Shown piece by piece: positions 17,800-25,592 of a stretch of DNA of 64,000 bases. The stretch is from contig DF970690.1 in NCBI GenBank assembly GCA_001270045.2, positions 94,265 through 158,264 on the forward strand, given 5' to 3'. The DNA comes from Bacteroidales bacterium 6E (GTDB taxonomy: Bacteria; Bacteroidota; Bacteroidia; Bacteroidales; Prolixibacteraceae). The translations under genes were made by a program, and so were the position numbers. A model generated the notes under the pieces. The model was not told the DNA's origin and did not search any database. It was given only the letters and a program-made list of their open reading frames with translations. Every line of letters begins with the position of its first letter. Within the stretch, counting starts at the first letter, position 1.

Positions 17800-18684
17800 A
17801 TGATTCAATCTGACAAAGGCCTGATCTACGCACTTTCAGCTGTCCTGATCTGGTCAACTGTCGCTACTGCTTTCAAAATCGGACTTCGCGAACTCGATTA
17901 TGCGCAGCTCATTTTTATCGGGGCAGGAATATCGGCACTTTTCCTGCTGGGTTATATCATCGTGGCAGGCCAGTGGGGAGAGATTTTCAAGGCCACCGGA
18001 AAAGATCTTTTACTGTCAGCCCTGACAGGCGCACTCAACCCTTTTGGCTATTACCTGATCCTTTTCAAGGCATATTCCCTGCTTCCAGCCCAACTTGCCC
18101 AGCCCCTCAATATGATATGGCCGCTAACCCTGGCATTGCTTTCCGTGCCGTTGTTAGGACAAAAAATCGGGGTAAAACATTTTCTGGCCATGGGGGTCAG
18201 TTTTCTTGGAATTATAGTCCTCTCCTCACAGGGAGGCATGTCAGGTTTCAGGGACACCAATTTCTTCGGAGTCTTTCTTGCGACTGGAAGCTCCATACTC
18301 TGGGCACTGTATTGGATCCTGAATGTAAAGGACCACCGTACGGAAGCCGTAAAATTGTTCATGAGCTTTGTTTTCGGCTTTCTATATCTTCTGATTTATG
18401 TGGGTCTATTCTCCGATTTCAGCTTTAAGATGGGGAACTCCCTTTGGGCAGCCATTTATATTGGCTTTTTTGAAGTCGGAATAACCTATCTCCTTTGGAT
18501 GAAGGCCATGCAGCTCAGTCGAAACAATGCCAGGACAGGCAGCCTGATCTTTCTGGCACCCTTCCTCTCGCTGATTTTTATTTCCCTGATATTGAAAGAA
18601 AAGATTTACCTTACGACTCCACTGGGACTGGTCCTGATTATCACTGGAATAGTCTGGCAGCGATTTTTTATTAAAAACAGATGA
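17800..18684 (+). CDS. EamA/DMT-superfamily transporter
   Basis: The ATG at 17800 lies just past the previous stop. The 294-residue protein has about ten hydrophobic helices arranged as two EamA repeats, for example ALSAVLIWSTVATAFKIGL at the start and PFLSLIFISLILKE near the end. Members export metabolites such as amino acids or nucleobases; the substrate cannot be inferred here. The gene sits between the TPR gene and ruvC, overlapping ruvC by four bases (ATGA). Confidence 0.9.
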   Translation: MIQSDKGLIYALSAVLIWSTVATAFKIGLRELDYAQLIFIGAGISALFLLGYIIVAGQWGEIFKATGKDLLLSALTGALNPFGYYLILFKAYSLLPAQLAQPLNMIWPLTLALLSVPLLGQKIGVKHFLAMGVSFLGIIVLSSQGGMSGFRDTNFFGVFLATGSSILWALYWILNVKDHRTEAVKLFMSFVFGFLYLLIYVGLFSDFSFKMGNSLWAAIYIGFFEVGITYLLWMKAMQLSRNNARTGSLIFLAPFLSLIFISLILKEKIYLTTPLGLVLIITGIVWQRFFIKNR

Positions 18685-19238
18685 AACAGCAAATCAATTT
18701 AAGGATTCTTGGAATTGACCCCGGCACGACCGTTACCGGTTATGGGTTGGTCCAGGTGACCGCCAACAAACCAGCCATTCTTTCTCTTGGCATCATGAAA
18801 CCCGGAAAATTTGACGACCATTACCAGCGTCTCCAATATTTGCATGGCAGGGCTTTACAGATCATCGATGAATATCATCCCGATGTCCTGGCCATAGAAG
18901 CACCCTTTTACGGGAAAAATGTGCAATCGATGCTTAAGCTCGGGCGGGCACAGGGCGTGATCATGGCTGCCGCGCTTTACCGTGGCTTGCCGATCTTTGA
19001 ATATGCACCGCTTTTGGTCAAGCAGTCCATCACCGGTATGGGACGGGCAAGCAAAGAGCAGGTTTCCTACTTCCTTCAGAACATCTTCCATTTGAAAGAT
19101 CTTCCCAAAGAATTGGATGCAACCGATGCAGTAGCCGTTGCTATCTGCCATTTGATTCAGCAATCAAAACCTGTATCCTCCAGGGAATTTAAAAATTGGG
19201 AAGAGTTTATCAGAAAAAATCCAGACAGAATAAAATAG
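18681..19238 (+). CDS. ruvC: Crossover junction endodeoxyribonuclease RuvC
   Basis: RuvC cuts Holliday junctions. The 185-residue RNase H-fold enzyme has the acidic residues of the active site: Asp13 in ILGIDPGTTVTGYG, Glu73 in LAIEAPFYGKN, and Asp146/Asp149 in LDATDAVAVAICH. Length is normal. It is the last gene of the block, overlapping the EamA gene; ruvA and ruvB are not in the window. Confidence 0.96.
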   Translation: MKQQINLRILGIDPGTTVTGYGLVQVTANKPAILSLGIMKPGKFDDHYQRLQYLHGRALQIIDEYHPDVLAIEAPFYGKNVQSMLKLGRAQGVIMAAALYRGLPIFEYAPLLVKQSITGMGRASKEQVSYFLQNIFHLKDLPKELDATDAVAVAICHLIQQSKPVSSREFKNWEEFIRKNPDRIK

Positions 19239-19366
19239 GTCGGCTTTATCTCTGGGAACATACATCAGGAATTAGTCACATGAATGTGTCGGAAAGTTTA
19301 AAATTCTGGCATCCAGTCTGGCTTTTACCTTGCCAGATCCGGATCAAAGCCCTTACCACGTCGTAG

Positions 19367-19421
19367 CTTGTATAGTGATTGTATAGTTATTGTATAGTTA
19401 TTGTATAGTTATGAGTACACA
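19367..19421. repeat. 11-bp tandem repeat block
   Basis: Five contiguous 11-base units: CTTGTATAGTG, three identical copies of ATTGTATAGTT, then ATGAGTACACA. The phase can be followed loosely a few units further, ending at AGGGCGCTGACCAA. A second, diverged element with the same 11-base period lies at 53256-53365. Confidence 0.8.
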
Positions 19422-19575
19422 ATATGTGTATTATATGCGGTTAATATATGGTGAGAATAGGGCGCTGACCAAAGGCTGAACCAAGGCGGCCAATGAGGGG
19501 GACAGATATTGGGAGGCCGTTTTTCATTTCAGGGAAGGCAACAATAATATACGGCATCCATATGAAAAACAATAA

Positions 19576-19610
19576 AAAAGTGGGTGTCATCAATTGTGAC
19601 ACCCACTTTT
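19576..19610. terminator. Bidirectional terminator between ruvC and yjbQ
   Basis: A 14-base arm (AAAAGTGGGTGTCA) pairs perfectly with TGACACCCACTTTT around a seven-base loop, with A- and T-runs giving U-tracts on both strands. Confidence 0.85.
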
Positions 19611-19669
19611 CAACTTATTACTCTCAAATATCAATGACTGAAATCTAATTCAAACATTGGATCTGTCAT

Positions 19670-20083
19670 TCAACCATACACTGTTAATATAAGCCGCCTG
19701 GGGTCCCCATTGTTTCGAAACTCGCACAAATAAATTCCCTGCCAGGTCCCGAGGTTCAACCTGCCATTTGTGACCGGGATGGTCAAGGTGCTCCCTATCA
19801 GGCTGGCTTTCAGGTGTGCAGGCATATCATCGGGGCCTTCATCGGTATGCACATACAAGGGATGGTTTTCGGGAACCAGCACATTCAAGAACCTTTCGAA
19901 ATCATCCCGAACCGTTGGATCGGCATTTTCATTCAGGGTTATCGCTGCTGACGTATGCTTGATCAGGATATTGAGCAATCCGGTATCAGGCAAAACAGGC
20001 AACTGTGCTTCGACCAACCTGGTGATCAGGTGGAAGCCACGTTTATATGGTGGCAGCGTTAACTCTTTTTGCCAGATCATCAA
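19670..20083 (-). CDS. yjbQ: YjbQ family protein (UPF0047)
   Basis: The 137-residue protein carries the family signature ILIKHTSAAITLNENADP and the C-terminal LNLGTWQGIYLCEFRN. YjbQ proteins are small trimeric enzymes; E. coli YjbQ has weak thiamine-phosphate synthase activity, and the physiological role is unsettled. Two adjacent ATGs make the start ambiguous by one codon. It follows the lipoprotein gene by 14 bp on the same strand. Confidence 0.92.
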   Translation of the reverse strand: MMIWQKELTLPPYKRGFHLITRLVEAQLPVLPDTGLLNILIKHTSAAITLNENADPTVRDDFERFLNVLVPENHPLYVHTDEGPDDMPAHLKASLIGSTLTIPVTNGRLNLGTWQGIYLCEFRNNGDPRRLILTVYG

Positions 20084-20097
20084 ACCGTGATTTTAAA

Positions 20098-20811
20098 TTA
20101 ATCCTTCCAGACAATTGTCTTTTTTGATTTCCCGATACACTGCAGATCGTTAGACATCGTTGCAGGCTCAAGAAGATAAGCGACCAATTCCACAACCACG
20201 CTGTCACCATTGGCAGGATAGGCAGCCGACAGCCAACCATCCGTGTTTTTGCTGAATCGATATTCTTCGGTCATGTTATTGTACACTTTTGACACAAAAA
20301 GAATATCCCCCTCATCGTTCATTAACTTGATATTGTAGGAATCAGCATTCGATACCTTATTCCATTTCAGTTCGACCTCGCGGGTGCTTGCATTCATCTC
20401 GCATTTGGTAATGGCAGGCGGATAAACGACTGTGCCGTATAGTTTATCGTAGAAAGTCTTGACCTCCCCATTCCGGAAAGTGGCATTAAAAACATAATCC
20501 CCCGCAGCCGGTAATGTTTCTGAATACTCATTTAATGGGGTGGTCCATACATAGTCCTGGCTATAGCCCATATAAGGCTGCAAGACATAAGTCTGCCCCT
20601 GGGAGCCCGATAATTCAACATTCACAGAAGTGAACTCAGAATAGGAAAATGCATGTAATCCAAGTCCTTTTAACGTATCGCCATCCACGATTTCGGTCAG
20701 GATATAGGCATCACCGTATCCAGTAGTGTCAGGATCGGTACTGACACATGAAGATACCAGCAAGGCAGCTGAAACTGCAACCAAGGCTGGTTTAAAAAAA
20801 TTCATTTTCAT
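20098..20811 (-). CDS. Lipoprotein with a fibronectin-III-like region, unrecognised family
   Basis: The 237-residue product has a lipoprotein signal (KPALVAVSAALLVSSC, Cys22). An N-terminal beta-rich part follows, then a segment that looks like a fibronectin-III domain (PAITKCEMNASTREVELKW, NADSYNIKLMNDEG). I do not recognise a named family. It is probably a surface or periplasmic lipoprotein. Its promoter is not the usual TAnnTTTG type; it shares a GCAACTTT-N13-CRTC element with the head-GIN gene at 22406, suggesting common control by an ECF-type sigma factor. Confidence 0.75.
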   Translation of the reverse strand: MKMNFFKPALVAVSAALLVSSCVSTDPDTTGYGDAYILTEIVDGDTLKGLGLHAFSYSEFTSVNVELSGSQGQTYVLQPYMGYSQDYVWTTPLNEYSETLPAAGDYVFNATFRNGEVKTFYDKLYGTVVYPPAITKCEMNASTREVELKWNKVSNADSYNIKLMNDEGDILFVSKVYNNMTEEYRFSKNTDGWLSAAYPANGDSVVVELVAYLLEPATMSNDLQCIGKSKKTIVWKD

Positions 20812-20851
20812 GACTTACTGTTTTATTTTGATCAATTTTCTTGTAAACATA

Positions 20852-20882
20852 GATGGATAAATACAGCAAAAGTTGCGCCAAC
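20852..20882 (-). promoter_or_regulatory. ECF-sigma-like promoter of the lipoprotein gene
   Basis: On the minus strand GTTGGCGCAACTTTTGC, with 13 nt between GCAACTTT and CATC; the downstream element ends 40 nt before the ATG. The 17-base block matches the one at 22323-22339 in 15 positions, with identical spacing. Confidence 0.6.
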
Positions 20883-20951
20883 CCTGTAAATTCATATTAA
20901 ATTTATTTAAGAGGTTCATATTCTGCATACTTAAAAAGAAAATAAAAACAT

Positions 20952-20959
20952 TATCTTTG
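20952..20959 (+). promoter_or_regulatory. -7 box of rpsP-rimM
   Basis: TATCTTTG, a good TAnnTTTG match, 33 nt before the rpsP ATG. The -33 TTG is not clear. Confidence 0.6.
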
Positions 20960-20992
20960 CGCCACATTTTCAGAAAATAATTCTAAAGATTT

Positions 20993-21559
20993 ATGTCAGT
21001 AAAAATGAGATTAGCGCGGCATGGCCGCAAAAGGTATGCTTTCTACCACATTGTGGTAGCAAATAGCAGGGCGCCACGGGATGGCAGGTATATTGAAAGG
21101 ATTGGCTCATACAATCCCAACACAAATCCTGCTACTATAGATCTCGATTTTGACAAAGCCTTTGATTGGCTTGAAAAAGGCGCACAGCCCACCGACACCG
21201 TACGTGCGATTTTGTCGTACAAAGGCGTGCTCTACAAAAAACACCTCGCAGGTGGCGTCAAGAAAGGCGCAATGACTGAAGAGGAAGCTGAACGCAAGTT
21301 TGAAGCTTGGATGACAGAAAAGGAATCCAAAATTCAGGCAAAGAAGAATTCACTTTCAACCCAGGCAGACAAAACGCGCAAACAACAGCTGGAAGCTGAA
21401 GCAAAAGTTAACGAGGAACGTGCAGCTGCCATTGCAGCCAAAACGTCAGCCCTTGCCGCTGAAGCTGCTGCAGCAAGCGCTGCCGAAGAAGCCGAATCTG
21501 CTGAAGAAGCCGCTGAAGAAGCCGCTCCTGAAGCCACTGAAGAAAACACCGAGGCTTAA
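20993..21559 (+). CDS. rpsP: 30S ribosomal protein S16, extended
   Basis: The first ~85 residues are ordinary S16 ([30 protein letters not shown], continuing to [19 protein letters not shown]). The protein then runs on to 188 residues with a Lys/Ala/Glu-rich, coiled-coil-like tail ending in many Ala-Glu repeats. Such extensions are usual in Bacteroidota and roughly double the standard bacterial length. It is followed by a terminator and then rimM, the common rpsP-rimM order for ribosome maturation. Confidence 0.96.
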   Translation: MSVKMRLARHGRKRYAFYHIVVANSRAPRDGRYIERIGSYNPNTNPATIDLDFDKAFDWLEKGAQPTDTVRAILSYKGVLYKKHLAGGVKKGAMTEEEAERKFEAWMTEKESKIQAKKNSLSTQADKTRKQQLEAEAKVNEERAAAIAAKTSALAAEAAAASAAEEAESAEEAAEEAAPEATEENTEA

Positions 21560-21587
21560 TGTTGAATTAGTTTTTCAACAAGATATG

Positions 21588-21616
21588 AAAGCCATCCTGC
21601 AAAGGATGGCTTTTTT
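21588..21616 (+). terminator. Terminator between rpsP and rimM
   Basis: AAAGCCATCC pairs with GGATGGCTTT around a six-base loop, followed by a T-run. It may reduce read-through from the abundant rpsP message into rimM. Confidence 0.85.
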
Positions 21617-21661
21617 ATTGCCCTTTTGTCATTACATTTGTTACACTCAATATTGATTCAC

Positions 21662-22198
21662 ATGCAAACCTTATTAAAGGAAAATTGTCAAAAAATAGGA
21701 TACTTCCAGAAACCTCACGGAGTATATGGAAGTCTGGTGTTGCAATTCAACGAGGGTCTGGAGGAATGGGTCGAAGAAACACCAATCTTCCTCGTAGATT
21801 CAGAAGGGATCCTTGTGCCCTGGTTTGTTATTGAGGACGGTGTCAGGATTACTTCATCCAAAACCGCGTTAGTGGATCTGGAGTGGATTGAAGATGAACC
21901 TGCAGCCAAAAAGCTCTGCGGCAAGTCGGTATGGATCGAAAAGATGGAAGGAGACGAGGAATTTCAGGAGGAAGAGGGCTCACAGTGGATTGGCTTTTCG
22001 GTATCGGACATAAAAGCCGGGTATCTGGGTATTGTAACAGAAGTAAACGATTATGCCGGAAACGTCGTACTTTCCCTGGAAAGTCCTGAGACTTCCCTGT
22101 TGATCCCCTTTCATCCAAACCTTTTATTGAACATGGATCCTGAAGAAAAAACCATGATCTTGTCCCTTCCAGATGGCTTTTCCGATATCGGAACTTAA
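21662..22198 (+). CDS. rimM: Ribosome maturation factor RimM
   Basis: RimM helps assemble the 30S head and process 16S rRNA. The ATG at 21662 gives a 178-residue protein with the N-terminal RimM barrel start (IGYFQKPHGVYGSLVLQFNE), the middle AAKKLCGKSVWI segment, and the C-terminal PRC-barrel-like part (VTEVNDYAGNVVL ... LLIPFHPNLL). The family's terminal IP motif is only loosely kept. It is downstream of rpsP. Confidence 0.9.
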   Translation: MQTLLKENCQKIGYFQKPHGVYGSLVLQFNEGLEEWVEETPIFLVDSEGILVPWFVIEDGVRITSSKTALVDLEWIEDEPAAKKLCGKSVWIEKMEGDEEFQEEEGSQWIGFSVSDIKAGYLGIVTEVNDYAGNVVLSLESPETSLLIPFHPNLLLNMDPEEKTMILSLPDGFSDIGT

Positions 22199-22322
22199 AA
22201 TCCTGGTTTTACCATCAAATGGCTTTCATCCCAACAGGAATAATAACCCTTTGAAAAGATAAAACAGATAAACCCTGTGGCTTTCCGTCATTTTCTTGAT
22301 GAAAATGTTTAAAAATTTAAGA

Positions 22323-22353
22323 GTTGGTGCAACTTTGGCAGACATGTTGCGTC
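22323..22353 (+). promoter_or_regulatory. ECF-sigma-like promoter of the head-GIN gene
   Basis: GTTGGTGCAACTTTGGC, with 13 nt between GCAACTTT and CGTC; CGTC ends 52 nt before the ATG. It is nearly identical to the element at 20852-20882 (minus strand). Confidence 0.6.
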
Positions 22354-22405
22354 ATAAACAGAAATTCATGGTCTATGAATTATACAATCTTTAAAAATAG
22401 TTGAT

Positions 22406-23119
22406 ATGAAAACAAAATCATTGTTCACATTCTTTATTGCTTCTTTCATGCTGCTGGCCGCACATAACAGCTATGCACAAAGTGAAATTCGTAATGTCCC
22501 GGTTTTTTCCGAAATCAGCCTTAGGGTTTCAGGCACCCTGCACCTCAAGCAAGGTGACACACAAAAAGTGGAAATAGAAGCTTCCCAATCCACATTGGAT
22601 GAATTGATTACCGAGGTTTCAGGCCGCACACTCGTAATCAGGTTTCGGACATCCAACCTGTTTTCAAGAAATTTCAGGCCCGGGAAAGTCGACATTTATG
22701 TTACCGTTCCTGAAGTTAATGCCCTTGGTATTTCGGGCTCGGGTGATATCATCGCGCAAACGCCGATTTCTTCAAGAATTATTGACCTGACCGTAAGTGG
22801 AAGTGGCAATATCAATATTGCTGACCTGAACTCAGAAAAGGTAAAAGCCAATATTTCAGGATCGGGTGATATCGTACTCGGCGGGGGCAAGATCGCACAG
22901 GAATTTGAGGGGACCATCTCCGGTTCGGGCAACATAAAAGCAGCCGGTTACGAGGCAAAACGTGTCGACATCAAAATCATGGGATCAGGCAATTGCAGCA
23001 TTCACACCAACGGAGACCTGTACGCACGAATTGCGGGCTCAGGCAATGTGTATTATGGAGGCAATCCCAACCTTGACACCAGCATTGCCGGATCAGGGAA
23101 GGTGACAAACAGGAATTAG
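22406..23119 (+). CDS. Head-GIN (DUF2807) domain secreted protein
   Basis: The 237-residue protein has a signal peptide (LFTFFIASFMLLAAHNSYAQ) and then a DUF2807 beta-helix-like domain: successive strands with the repeated ISGSGDI, VSGSGNI, ISGSGNIKA pattern, about one turn per 20 residues. Head-GIN proteins are common in Bacteroidota, are annotated as putative autotransporter-like adhesins, and lack a known biochemical role. It stands alone, controlled by the ECF-like promoter shared with the lipoprotein at 20098. Confidence 0.9.
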   Translation: MKTKSLFTFFIASFMLLAAHNSYAQSEIRNVPVFSEISLRVSGTLHLKQGDTQKVEIEASQSTLDELITEVSGRTLVIRFRTSNLFSRNFRPGKVDIYVTVPEVNALGISGSGDIIAQTPISSRIIDLTVSGSGNINIADLNSEKVKANISGSGDIVLGGGKIAQEFEGTISGSGNIKAAGYEAKRVDIKIMGSGNCSIHTNGDLYARIAGSGNVYYGGNPNLDTSIAGSGKVTNRN

Positions 23120-23259
23120 GCATTGACATTCAAGGTAAAACCCATACAATCATATGTTTTGAAGGGATAAAATCCCTGAAAATTAGACGTATAAAAAACA
23201 TAAAAATTGGAAATAACCATTAATTTTATAGGGTTATTCATCTAATTAAAACATATGTT

Positions 23260-23664
23260 ATGAGCATGCTGAAAGAATTTAAGGAATTTGCCATGAAAGG
23301 CAATGTCGTTGACCTGGCTGTTGCCGTAGTCATCGGTGGGGCATTTGGCAAAATTGTCACCTCTTTCGTTAATGACGTGATTATGCCACCCATTGGTCTT
23401 CTTATGGGAGGTGTTGATTTTTCCGACTTAAAGGTTATCCTGAAAAGTGCTACAGAAGAGGCTGAAGCGGTTACTTTAAATTATGGTGCATTTGTAAATA
23501 CCATAATCGACTTTGTAATTGTGGCTTTTGCCATTTTTATGGTGATCAAGGGTCTTAACTCAATGAAGAAGAAAAAAGAGGCTGCCCCTCCACCACCTCC
23601 TCCCGGACCAACCAAGGAAGAAACCCTTCTTACGGAAATCAGGGACCTGCTGGCAAAAAAATAA
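23260..23664 (+). CDS. mscL: Large-conductance mechanosensitive channel
   Basis: MscL opens under membrane tension to release solutes on osmotic downshift. The 134-residue protein matches the family end to end: N-terminal helix [19 protein letters not shown], first helix [22 protein letters not shown], second helix [18 protein letters not shown], and the C-terminal [14 protein letters not shown] bundle helix after a Pro-rich hinge. The first of two close ATGs is chosen to match E. coli MscL. A strong terminator follows. Confidence 0.96.
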   Translation: MSMLKEFKEFAMKGNVVDLAVAVVIGGAFGKIVTSFVNDVIMPPIGLLMGGVDFSDLKVILKSATEEAEAVTLNYGAFVNTIIDFVIVAFAIFMVIKGLNSMKKKKEAAPPPPPPGPTKEETLLTEIRDLLAKK

Positions 23665-23692
23665 GCACATTGATTTGCATCAGCATATAATG

Positions 23693-23724
23693 AAAAAATG
23701 GCTGCTTTCGGGCAGCCATTTTTT
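23693..23724. terminator. Terminator of mscL (bidirectional)
   Basis: AAAAAATGGCTGC pairs with GCAGCCATTTTTT around TTTCGG; T-tracts on both strands. It lies between mscL and the minus-strand small RNA copy 1. Confidence 0.9.
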
Positions 23725-23728
23725 ATAT

Positions 23729-23820
23729 AAAAAAAGGACGGATCAACATCCGCCCTTCTTACTAACTAAACTAACTAAACCAATAAAACTAATCAAACCT
23801 AAACCTATGAAACTAAAACC
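23729..23820 (-). ncRNA. Small RNA gene, copy 1
   Basis: On the minus strand a -7 box TATCTTTG (plus 23825-23832) is followed by about 90 nt of C-poor, GU-rich sequence with GTTTAGTTA repeats. It ends in a terminator: GGGCGGAT pairs with ATCCGTCC around GTTG, then eight T. Promoter, body and terminator are repeated as a unit in copy 2, with one base change over 105 bp. The promoter-to-terminator layout recalls the published Bacteroidales-1 RNA motif; whether it belongs there was not tested. Confidence 0.7.
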
Positions 23821-23833
23821 GTGGCAAAGATAA
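23729..23833. repeat. Direct repeat unit, copy 1 (105 bp)
   Basis: Matches 23979-24083 base for base except position 23823 (G here, A in copy 2); the offset is exactly 250 bp. Flanking sequence differs. Confidence 0.95.
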
Positions 23834-23853
23834 TGACTTATTAAATTTTTCAA
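23825..23853 (-). promoter_or_regulatory. Promoter of small RNA copy 1
   Basis: Minus-strand TTG (plus 23851-23853), 18 nt, TATCTTTG (23825-23832): close to TTG-N19-TAnnTTTG. Confidence 0.7.
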
Positions 23854-23926
23854 TAAGCCCGAAAGCACAAAAGTATGCTTTATAACATTTTTTAAGATTT
23901 ACGTAACATTTAAGTTTTGAACTAAA

Positions 23927-23946
23927 AATTCCGCCTAAGCGGAATT
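23927..23946 (-). terminator. Hairpin between the two small RNA copies
   Basis: A perfect eight-base inverted repeat (AATTCCGC / GCGGAATT) with a CTAA loop, followed on the minus strand by TTTTT. It could be a back-up terminator for copy 2. Confidence 0.55.
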
Positions 23947-23978
23947 GAATTATTAATAATTTTCAAAAGTAAGGACAA

Positions 23979-24070
23979 AAAAAAAGGACGGATCAACATC
24001 CGCCCTTCTTACTAACTAAACTAACTAAACCAATAAAACTAATCAAACCTAAACCTATGAAACTAAAACC
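23979..24070 (-). ncRNA. Small RNA gene, copy 2
   Basis: Same body and terminator as copy 1, with -7 box TATCTTTG at plus 24075-24082. Its -33 region has no clear TTG, so this copy may be weaker or differently controlled. It lies about 185 bp past the thrC stop on the same strand. Confidence 0.65.
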
Positions 24071-24083
24071 GTAGCAAAGATAA
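23979..24083. repeat. Direct repeat unit, copy 2 (105 bp)
   Basis: Second copy of the 23729-23833 unit, one mismatch (24073). Confidence 0.95.
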
Positions 24084-24268
24084 GGTTATTGTACTTATAA
24101 CACCAGGAAGCCACCCGGAAAACATGTTCTAAAACATCTTTCTTAAAATTCAGATAACATTTGAATCTTAGAATCAATCCTTCAAGAAAAAATCAGTGAA
24201 AACCTTAGCCATTTAGGTTAATTTTTAATCCTTCAGACAATAACCGTCCCGTGGCAAACAGGCAAAAA

Positions 24269-25588
24269 TCAGGAATTATTCAATTCATTAACCAACCATT
24301 GTCGAAACTCCCAGAAATCAGATGACAAGCCCACCACCTCCCGTTTGCCTTTAAGATATTTTGCCAATGTATCGGGCATGGGCACATTACCAGGTCCAAT
24401 GATTCTTTCCATCGTATCGGTGAATTTTGCCGGATGGGCAGTTTCAAGGAATATGCCTGTCTGGTTCTCGTCAAGATATTCTTCAAGGGCGGCATAACCA
24501 CATGCACCATGGGGATCCAAAAGATATCCGGTATCCCTGAAAACTTTTTTGATCATTTCAGTGATCTCATCATCCGAATAACGAAATCCTTTCATAACGG
24601 ATGATATTTTCACATGCGAATCCCCAAATAAATCCAGTATTCGGGCGAAATTACTGGGTGTTCCCACATCCATGGCATTGGCCAGCGTTTCGACAGAAGG
24701 CCTTGGATGGTATTCACCTGTCTGGAGATATTCATATACAACATCATTTTCGTTGTTTGCCGCCAGAAAACGTGACACAGGCAATCCCATTTCCATTGCG
24801 AAAAGACCGGCTGTAAGATTCCCGAAATTGCCACTTGGAACCGCAAAAACCAGTTCCTTATCCTTCATTTCACCTCTTTCCTTTAATCGGGCATAGGCAT
24901 TGAAATAATAAAAAGACTGGGGAAGAAAACGTGCAACATTAATTGAATTCGCTGAAGTCAGAAGAAATTTTTTATTAAGATCGTGGTCTAGGAATGCACT
25001 TTTCACGAGGCGCTGGCAATCGTCGAATGTTCCGTCGACCTCAATGGCGGTAATGTTCTGCCCCAAGGTTGTAAACTGTTTTTCCTGGATTTCACTCACC
25101 TTTCCACGGGGATAAAGGACAAATACATTAATTCCCTCCACTCCTAAAAATCCATTGGCAACTGCACTTCCGGTATCGCCCGAAGTTGCCACCAGGACAT
25201 TTACCACTGATTTATTGTCTTTCAGAAAATAACGGAGCATCCTGGCCATAAAACGGGCTCCGACATCCTTGAATGCGAGTGTGGGACCATGAAAAAGTTC
25301 GAGTGACCAAATGTTATCCTTTACAGGCACGACCGGGCAATCGAAGGACAAGGTTTCATTGACGATTTGATGGAGGTGCTGCCGGTCAATGTCATCACCA
25401 AAAAATCGCAACGCAACGGCAAAAGCGATTTCCTGAAATGAAAAATGTTGAATGCCCTCAAAAAATCCTTCACCCAAAGGCTGCACCGACATTGGCATAA
25501 ACAAACCATTGTCGGCAGCCAATCCCTTGATCACGGCAGTCCTGAGACTTACCGGTGGCACCTGCCTGTTCGTACTGTAGTACTTCAT
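24269..25588 (-). CDS. thrC: Threonine synthase
   Basis: ThrC converts O-phosphohomoserine to threonine with PLP. The 439-residue protein has the typical start MKYYSTNRQ, the PLP lysine Lys107 in GPTLAFKDVGARFM, the phosphate-binding ATSGDTGSAV motif, and the C-terminal ETAHPAKFTDTME. Its length matches the E. coli-like class. It is the last gene of thrA-apgM-thrC, four bases after apgM, so it is translationally linked. Small RNA copy 2 follows. Confidence 0.96.
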   Translation of the reverse strand: MKYYSTNRQVPPVSLRTAVIKGLAADNGLFMPMSVQPLGEGFFEGIQHFSFQEIAFAVALRFFGDDIDRQHLHQIVNETLSFDCPVVPVKDNIWSLELFHGPTLAFKDVGARFMARMLRYFLKDNKSVVNVLVATSGDTGSAVANGFLGVEGINVFVLYPRGKVSEIQEKQFTTLGQNITAIEVDGTFDDCQRLVKSAFLDHDLNKKFLLTSANSINVARFLPQSFYYFNAYARLKERGEMKDKELVFAVPSGNFGNLTAGLFAMEMGLPVSRFLAANNENDVVYEYLQTGEYHPRPSVETLANAMDVGTPSNFARILDLFGDSHVKISSVMKGFRYSDDEITEMIKKVFRDTGYLLDPHGACGYAALEEYLDENQTGIFLETAHPAKFTDTMERIIGPGNVPMPDTLAKYLKGKREVVGLSSDFWEFRQWLVNELNNS

Positions 25589-25592
25589 ATTA

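Larger units (their letters stand above)
19239..19669. other. 431-bp intergenic region between convergent ruvC and yjbQ
   Basis: It contains an 11-bp-period repeat block (19367-19421), a related GGG-rich tail (about 19450-19520) and a bidirectional terminator (19576-19610). No convincing ORF or tRNA was found. Confidence 0.7.
23665..24268. other. 604-bp intergenic region between mscL and thrC
   Basis: It holds the mscL terminator, two 105-bp direct repeats that read as small RNA genes on the minus strand (23729-23833, 23979-24083), and a hairpin between them. A plus-strand eight-codon ORF ending KLKPWQR in copy 1 is broken by a stop in copy 2, so it is not considered coding. Confidence 0.8.

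Noticed and set aside
21334..21549. Ala/Ser-rich minus-strand frame inside rpsP
   Set aside because: It is the antisense shadow of the repetitive Ala/Glu tail of S16.
23808..23834. Mini-ORF ending KLKPWQR in small RNA copy 1 (plus strand)
   Set aside because: Copy 2 has a TAG in place of the Trp codon, and both promoter and terminator signals face the minus strand.
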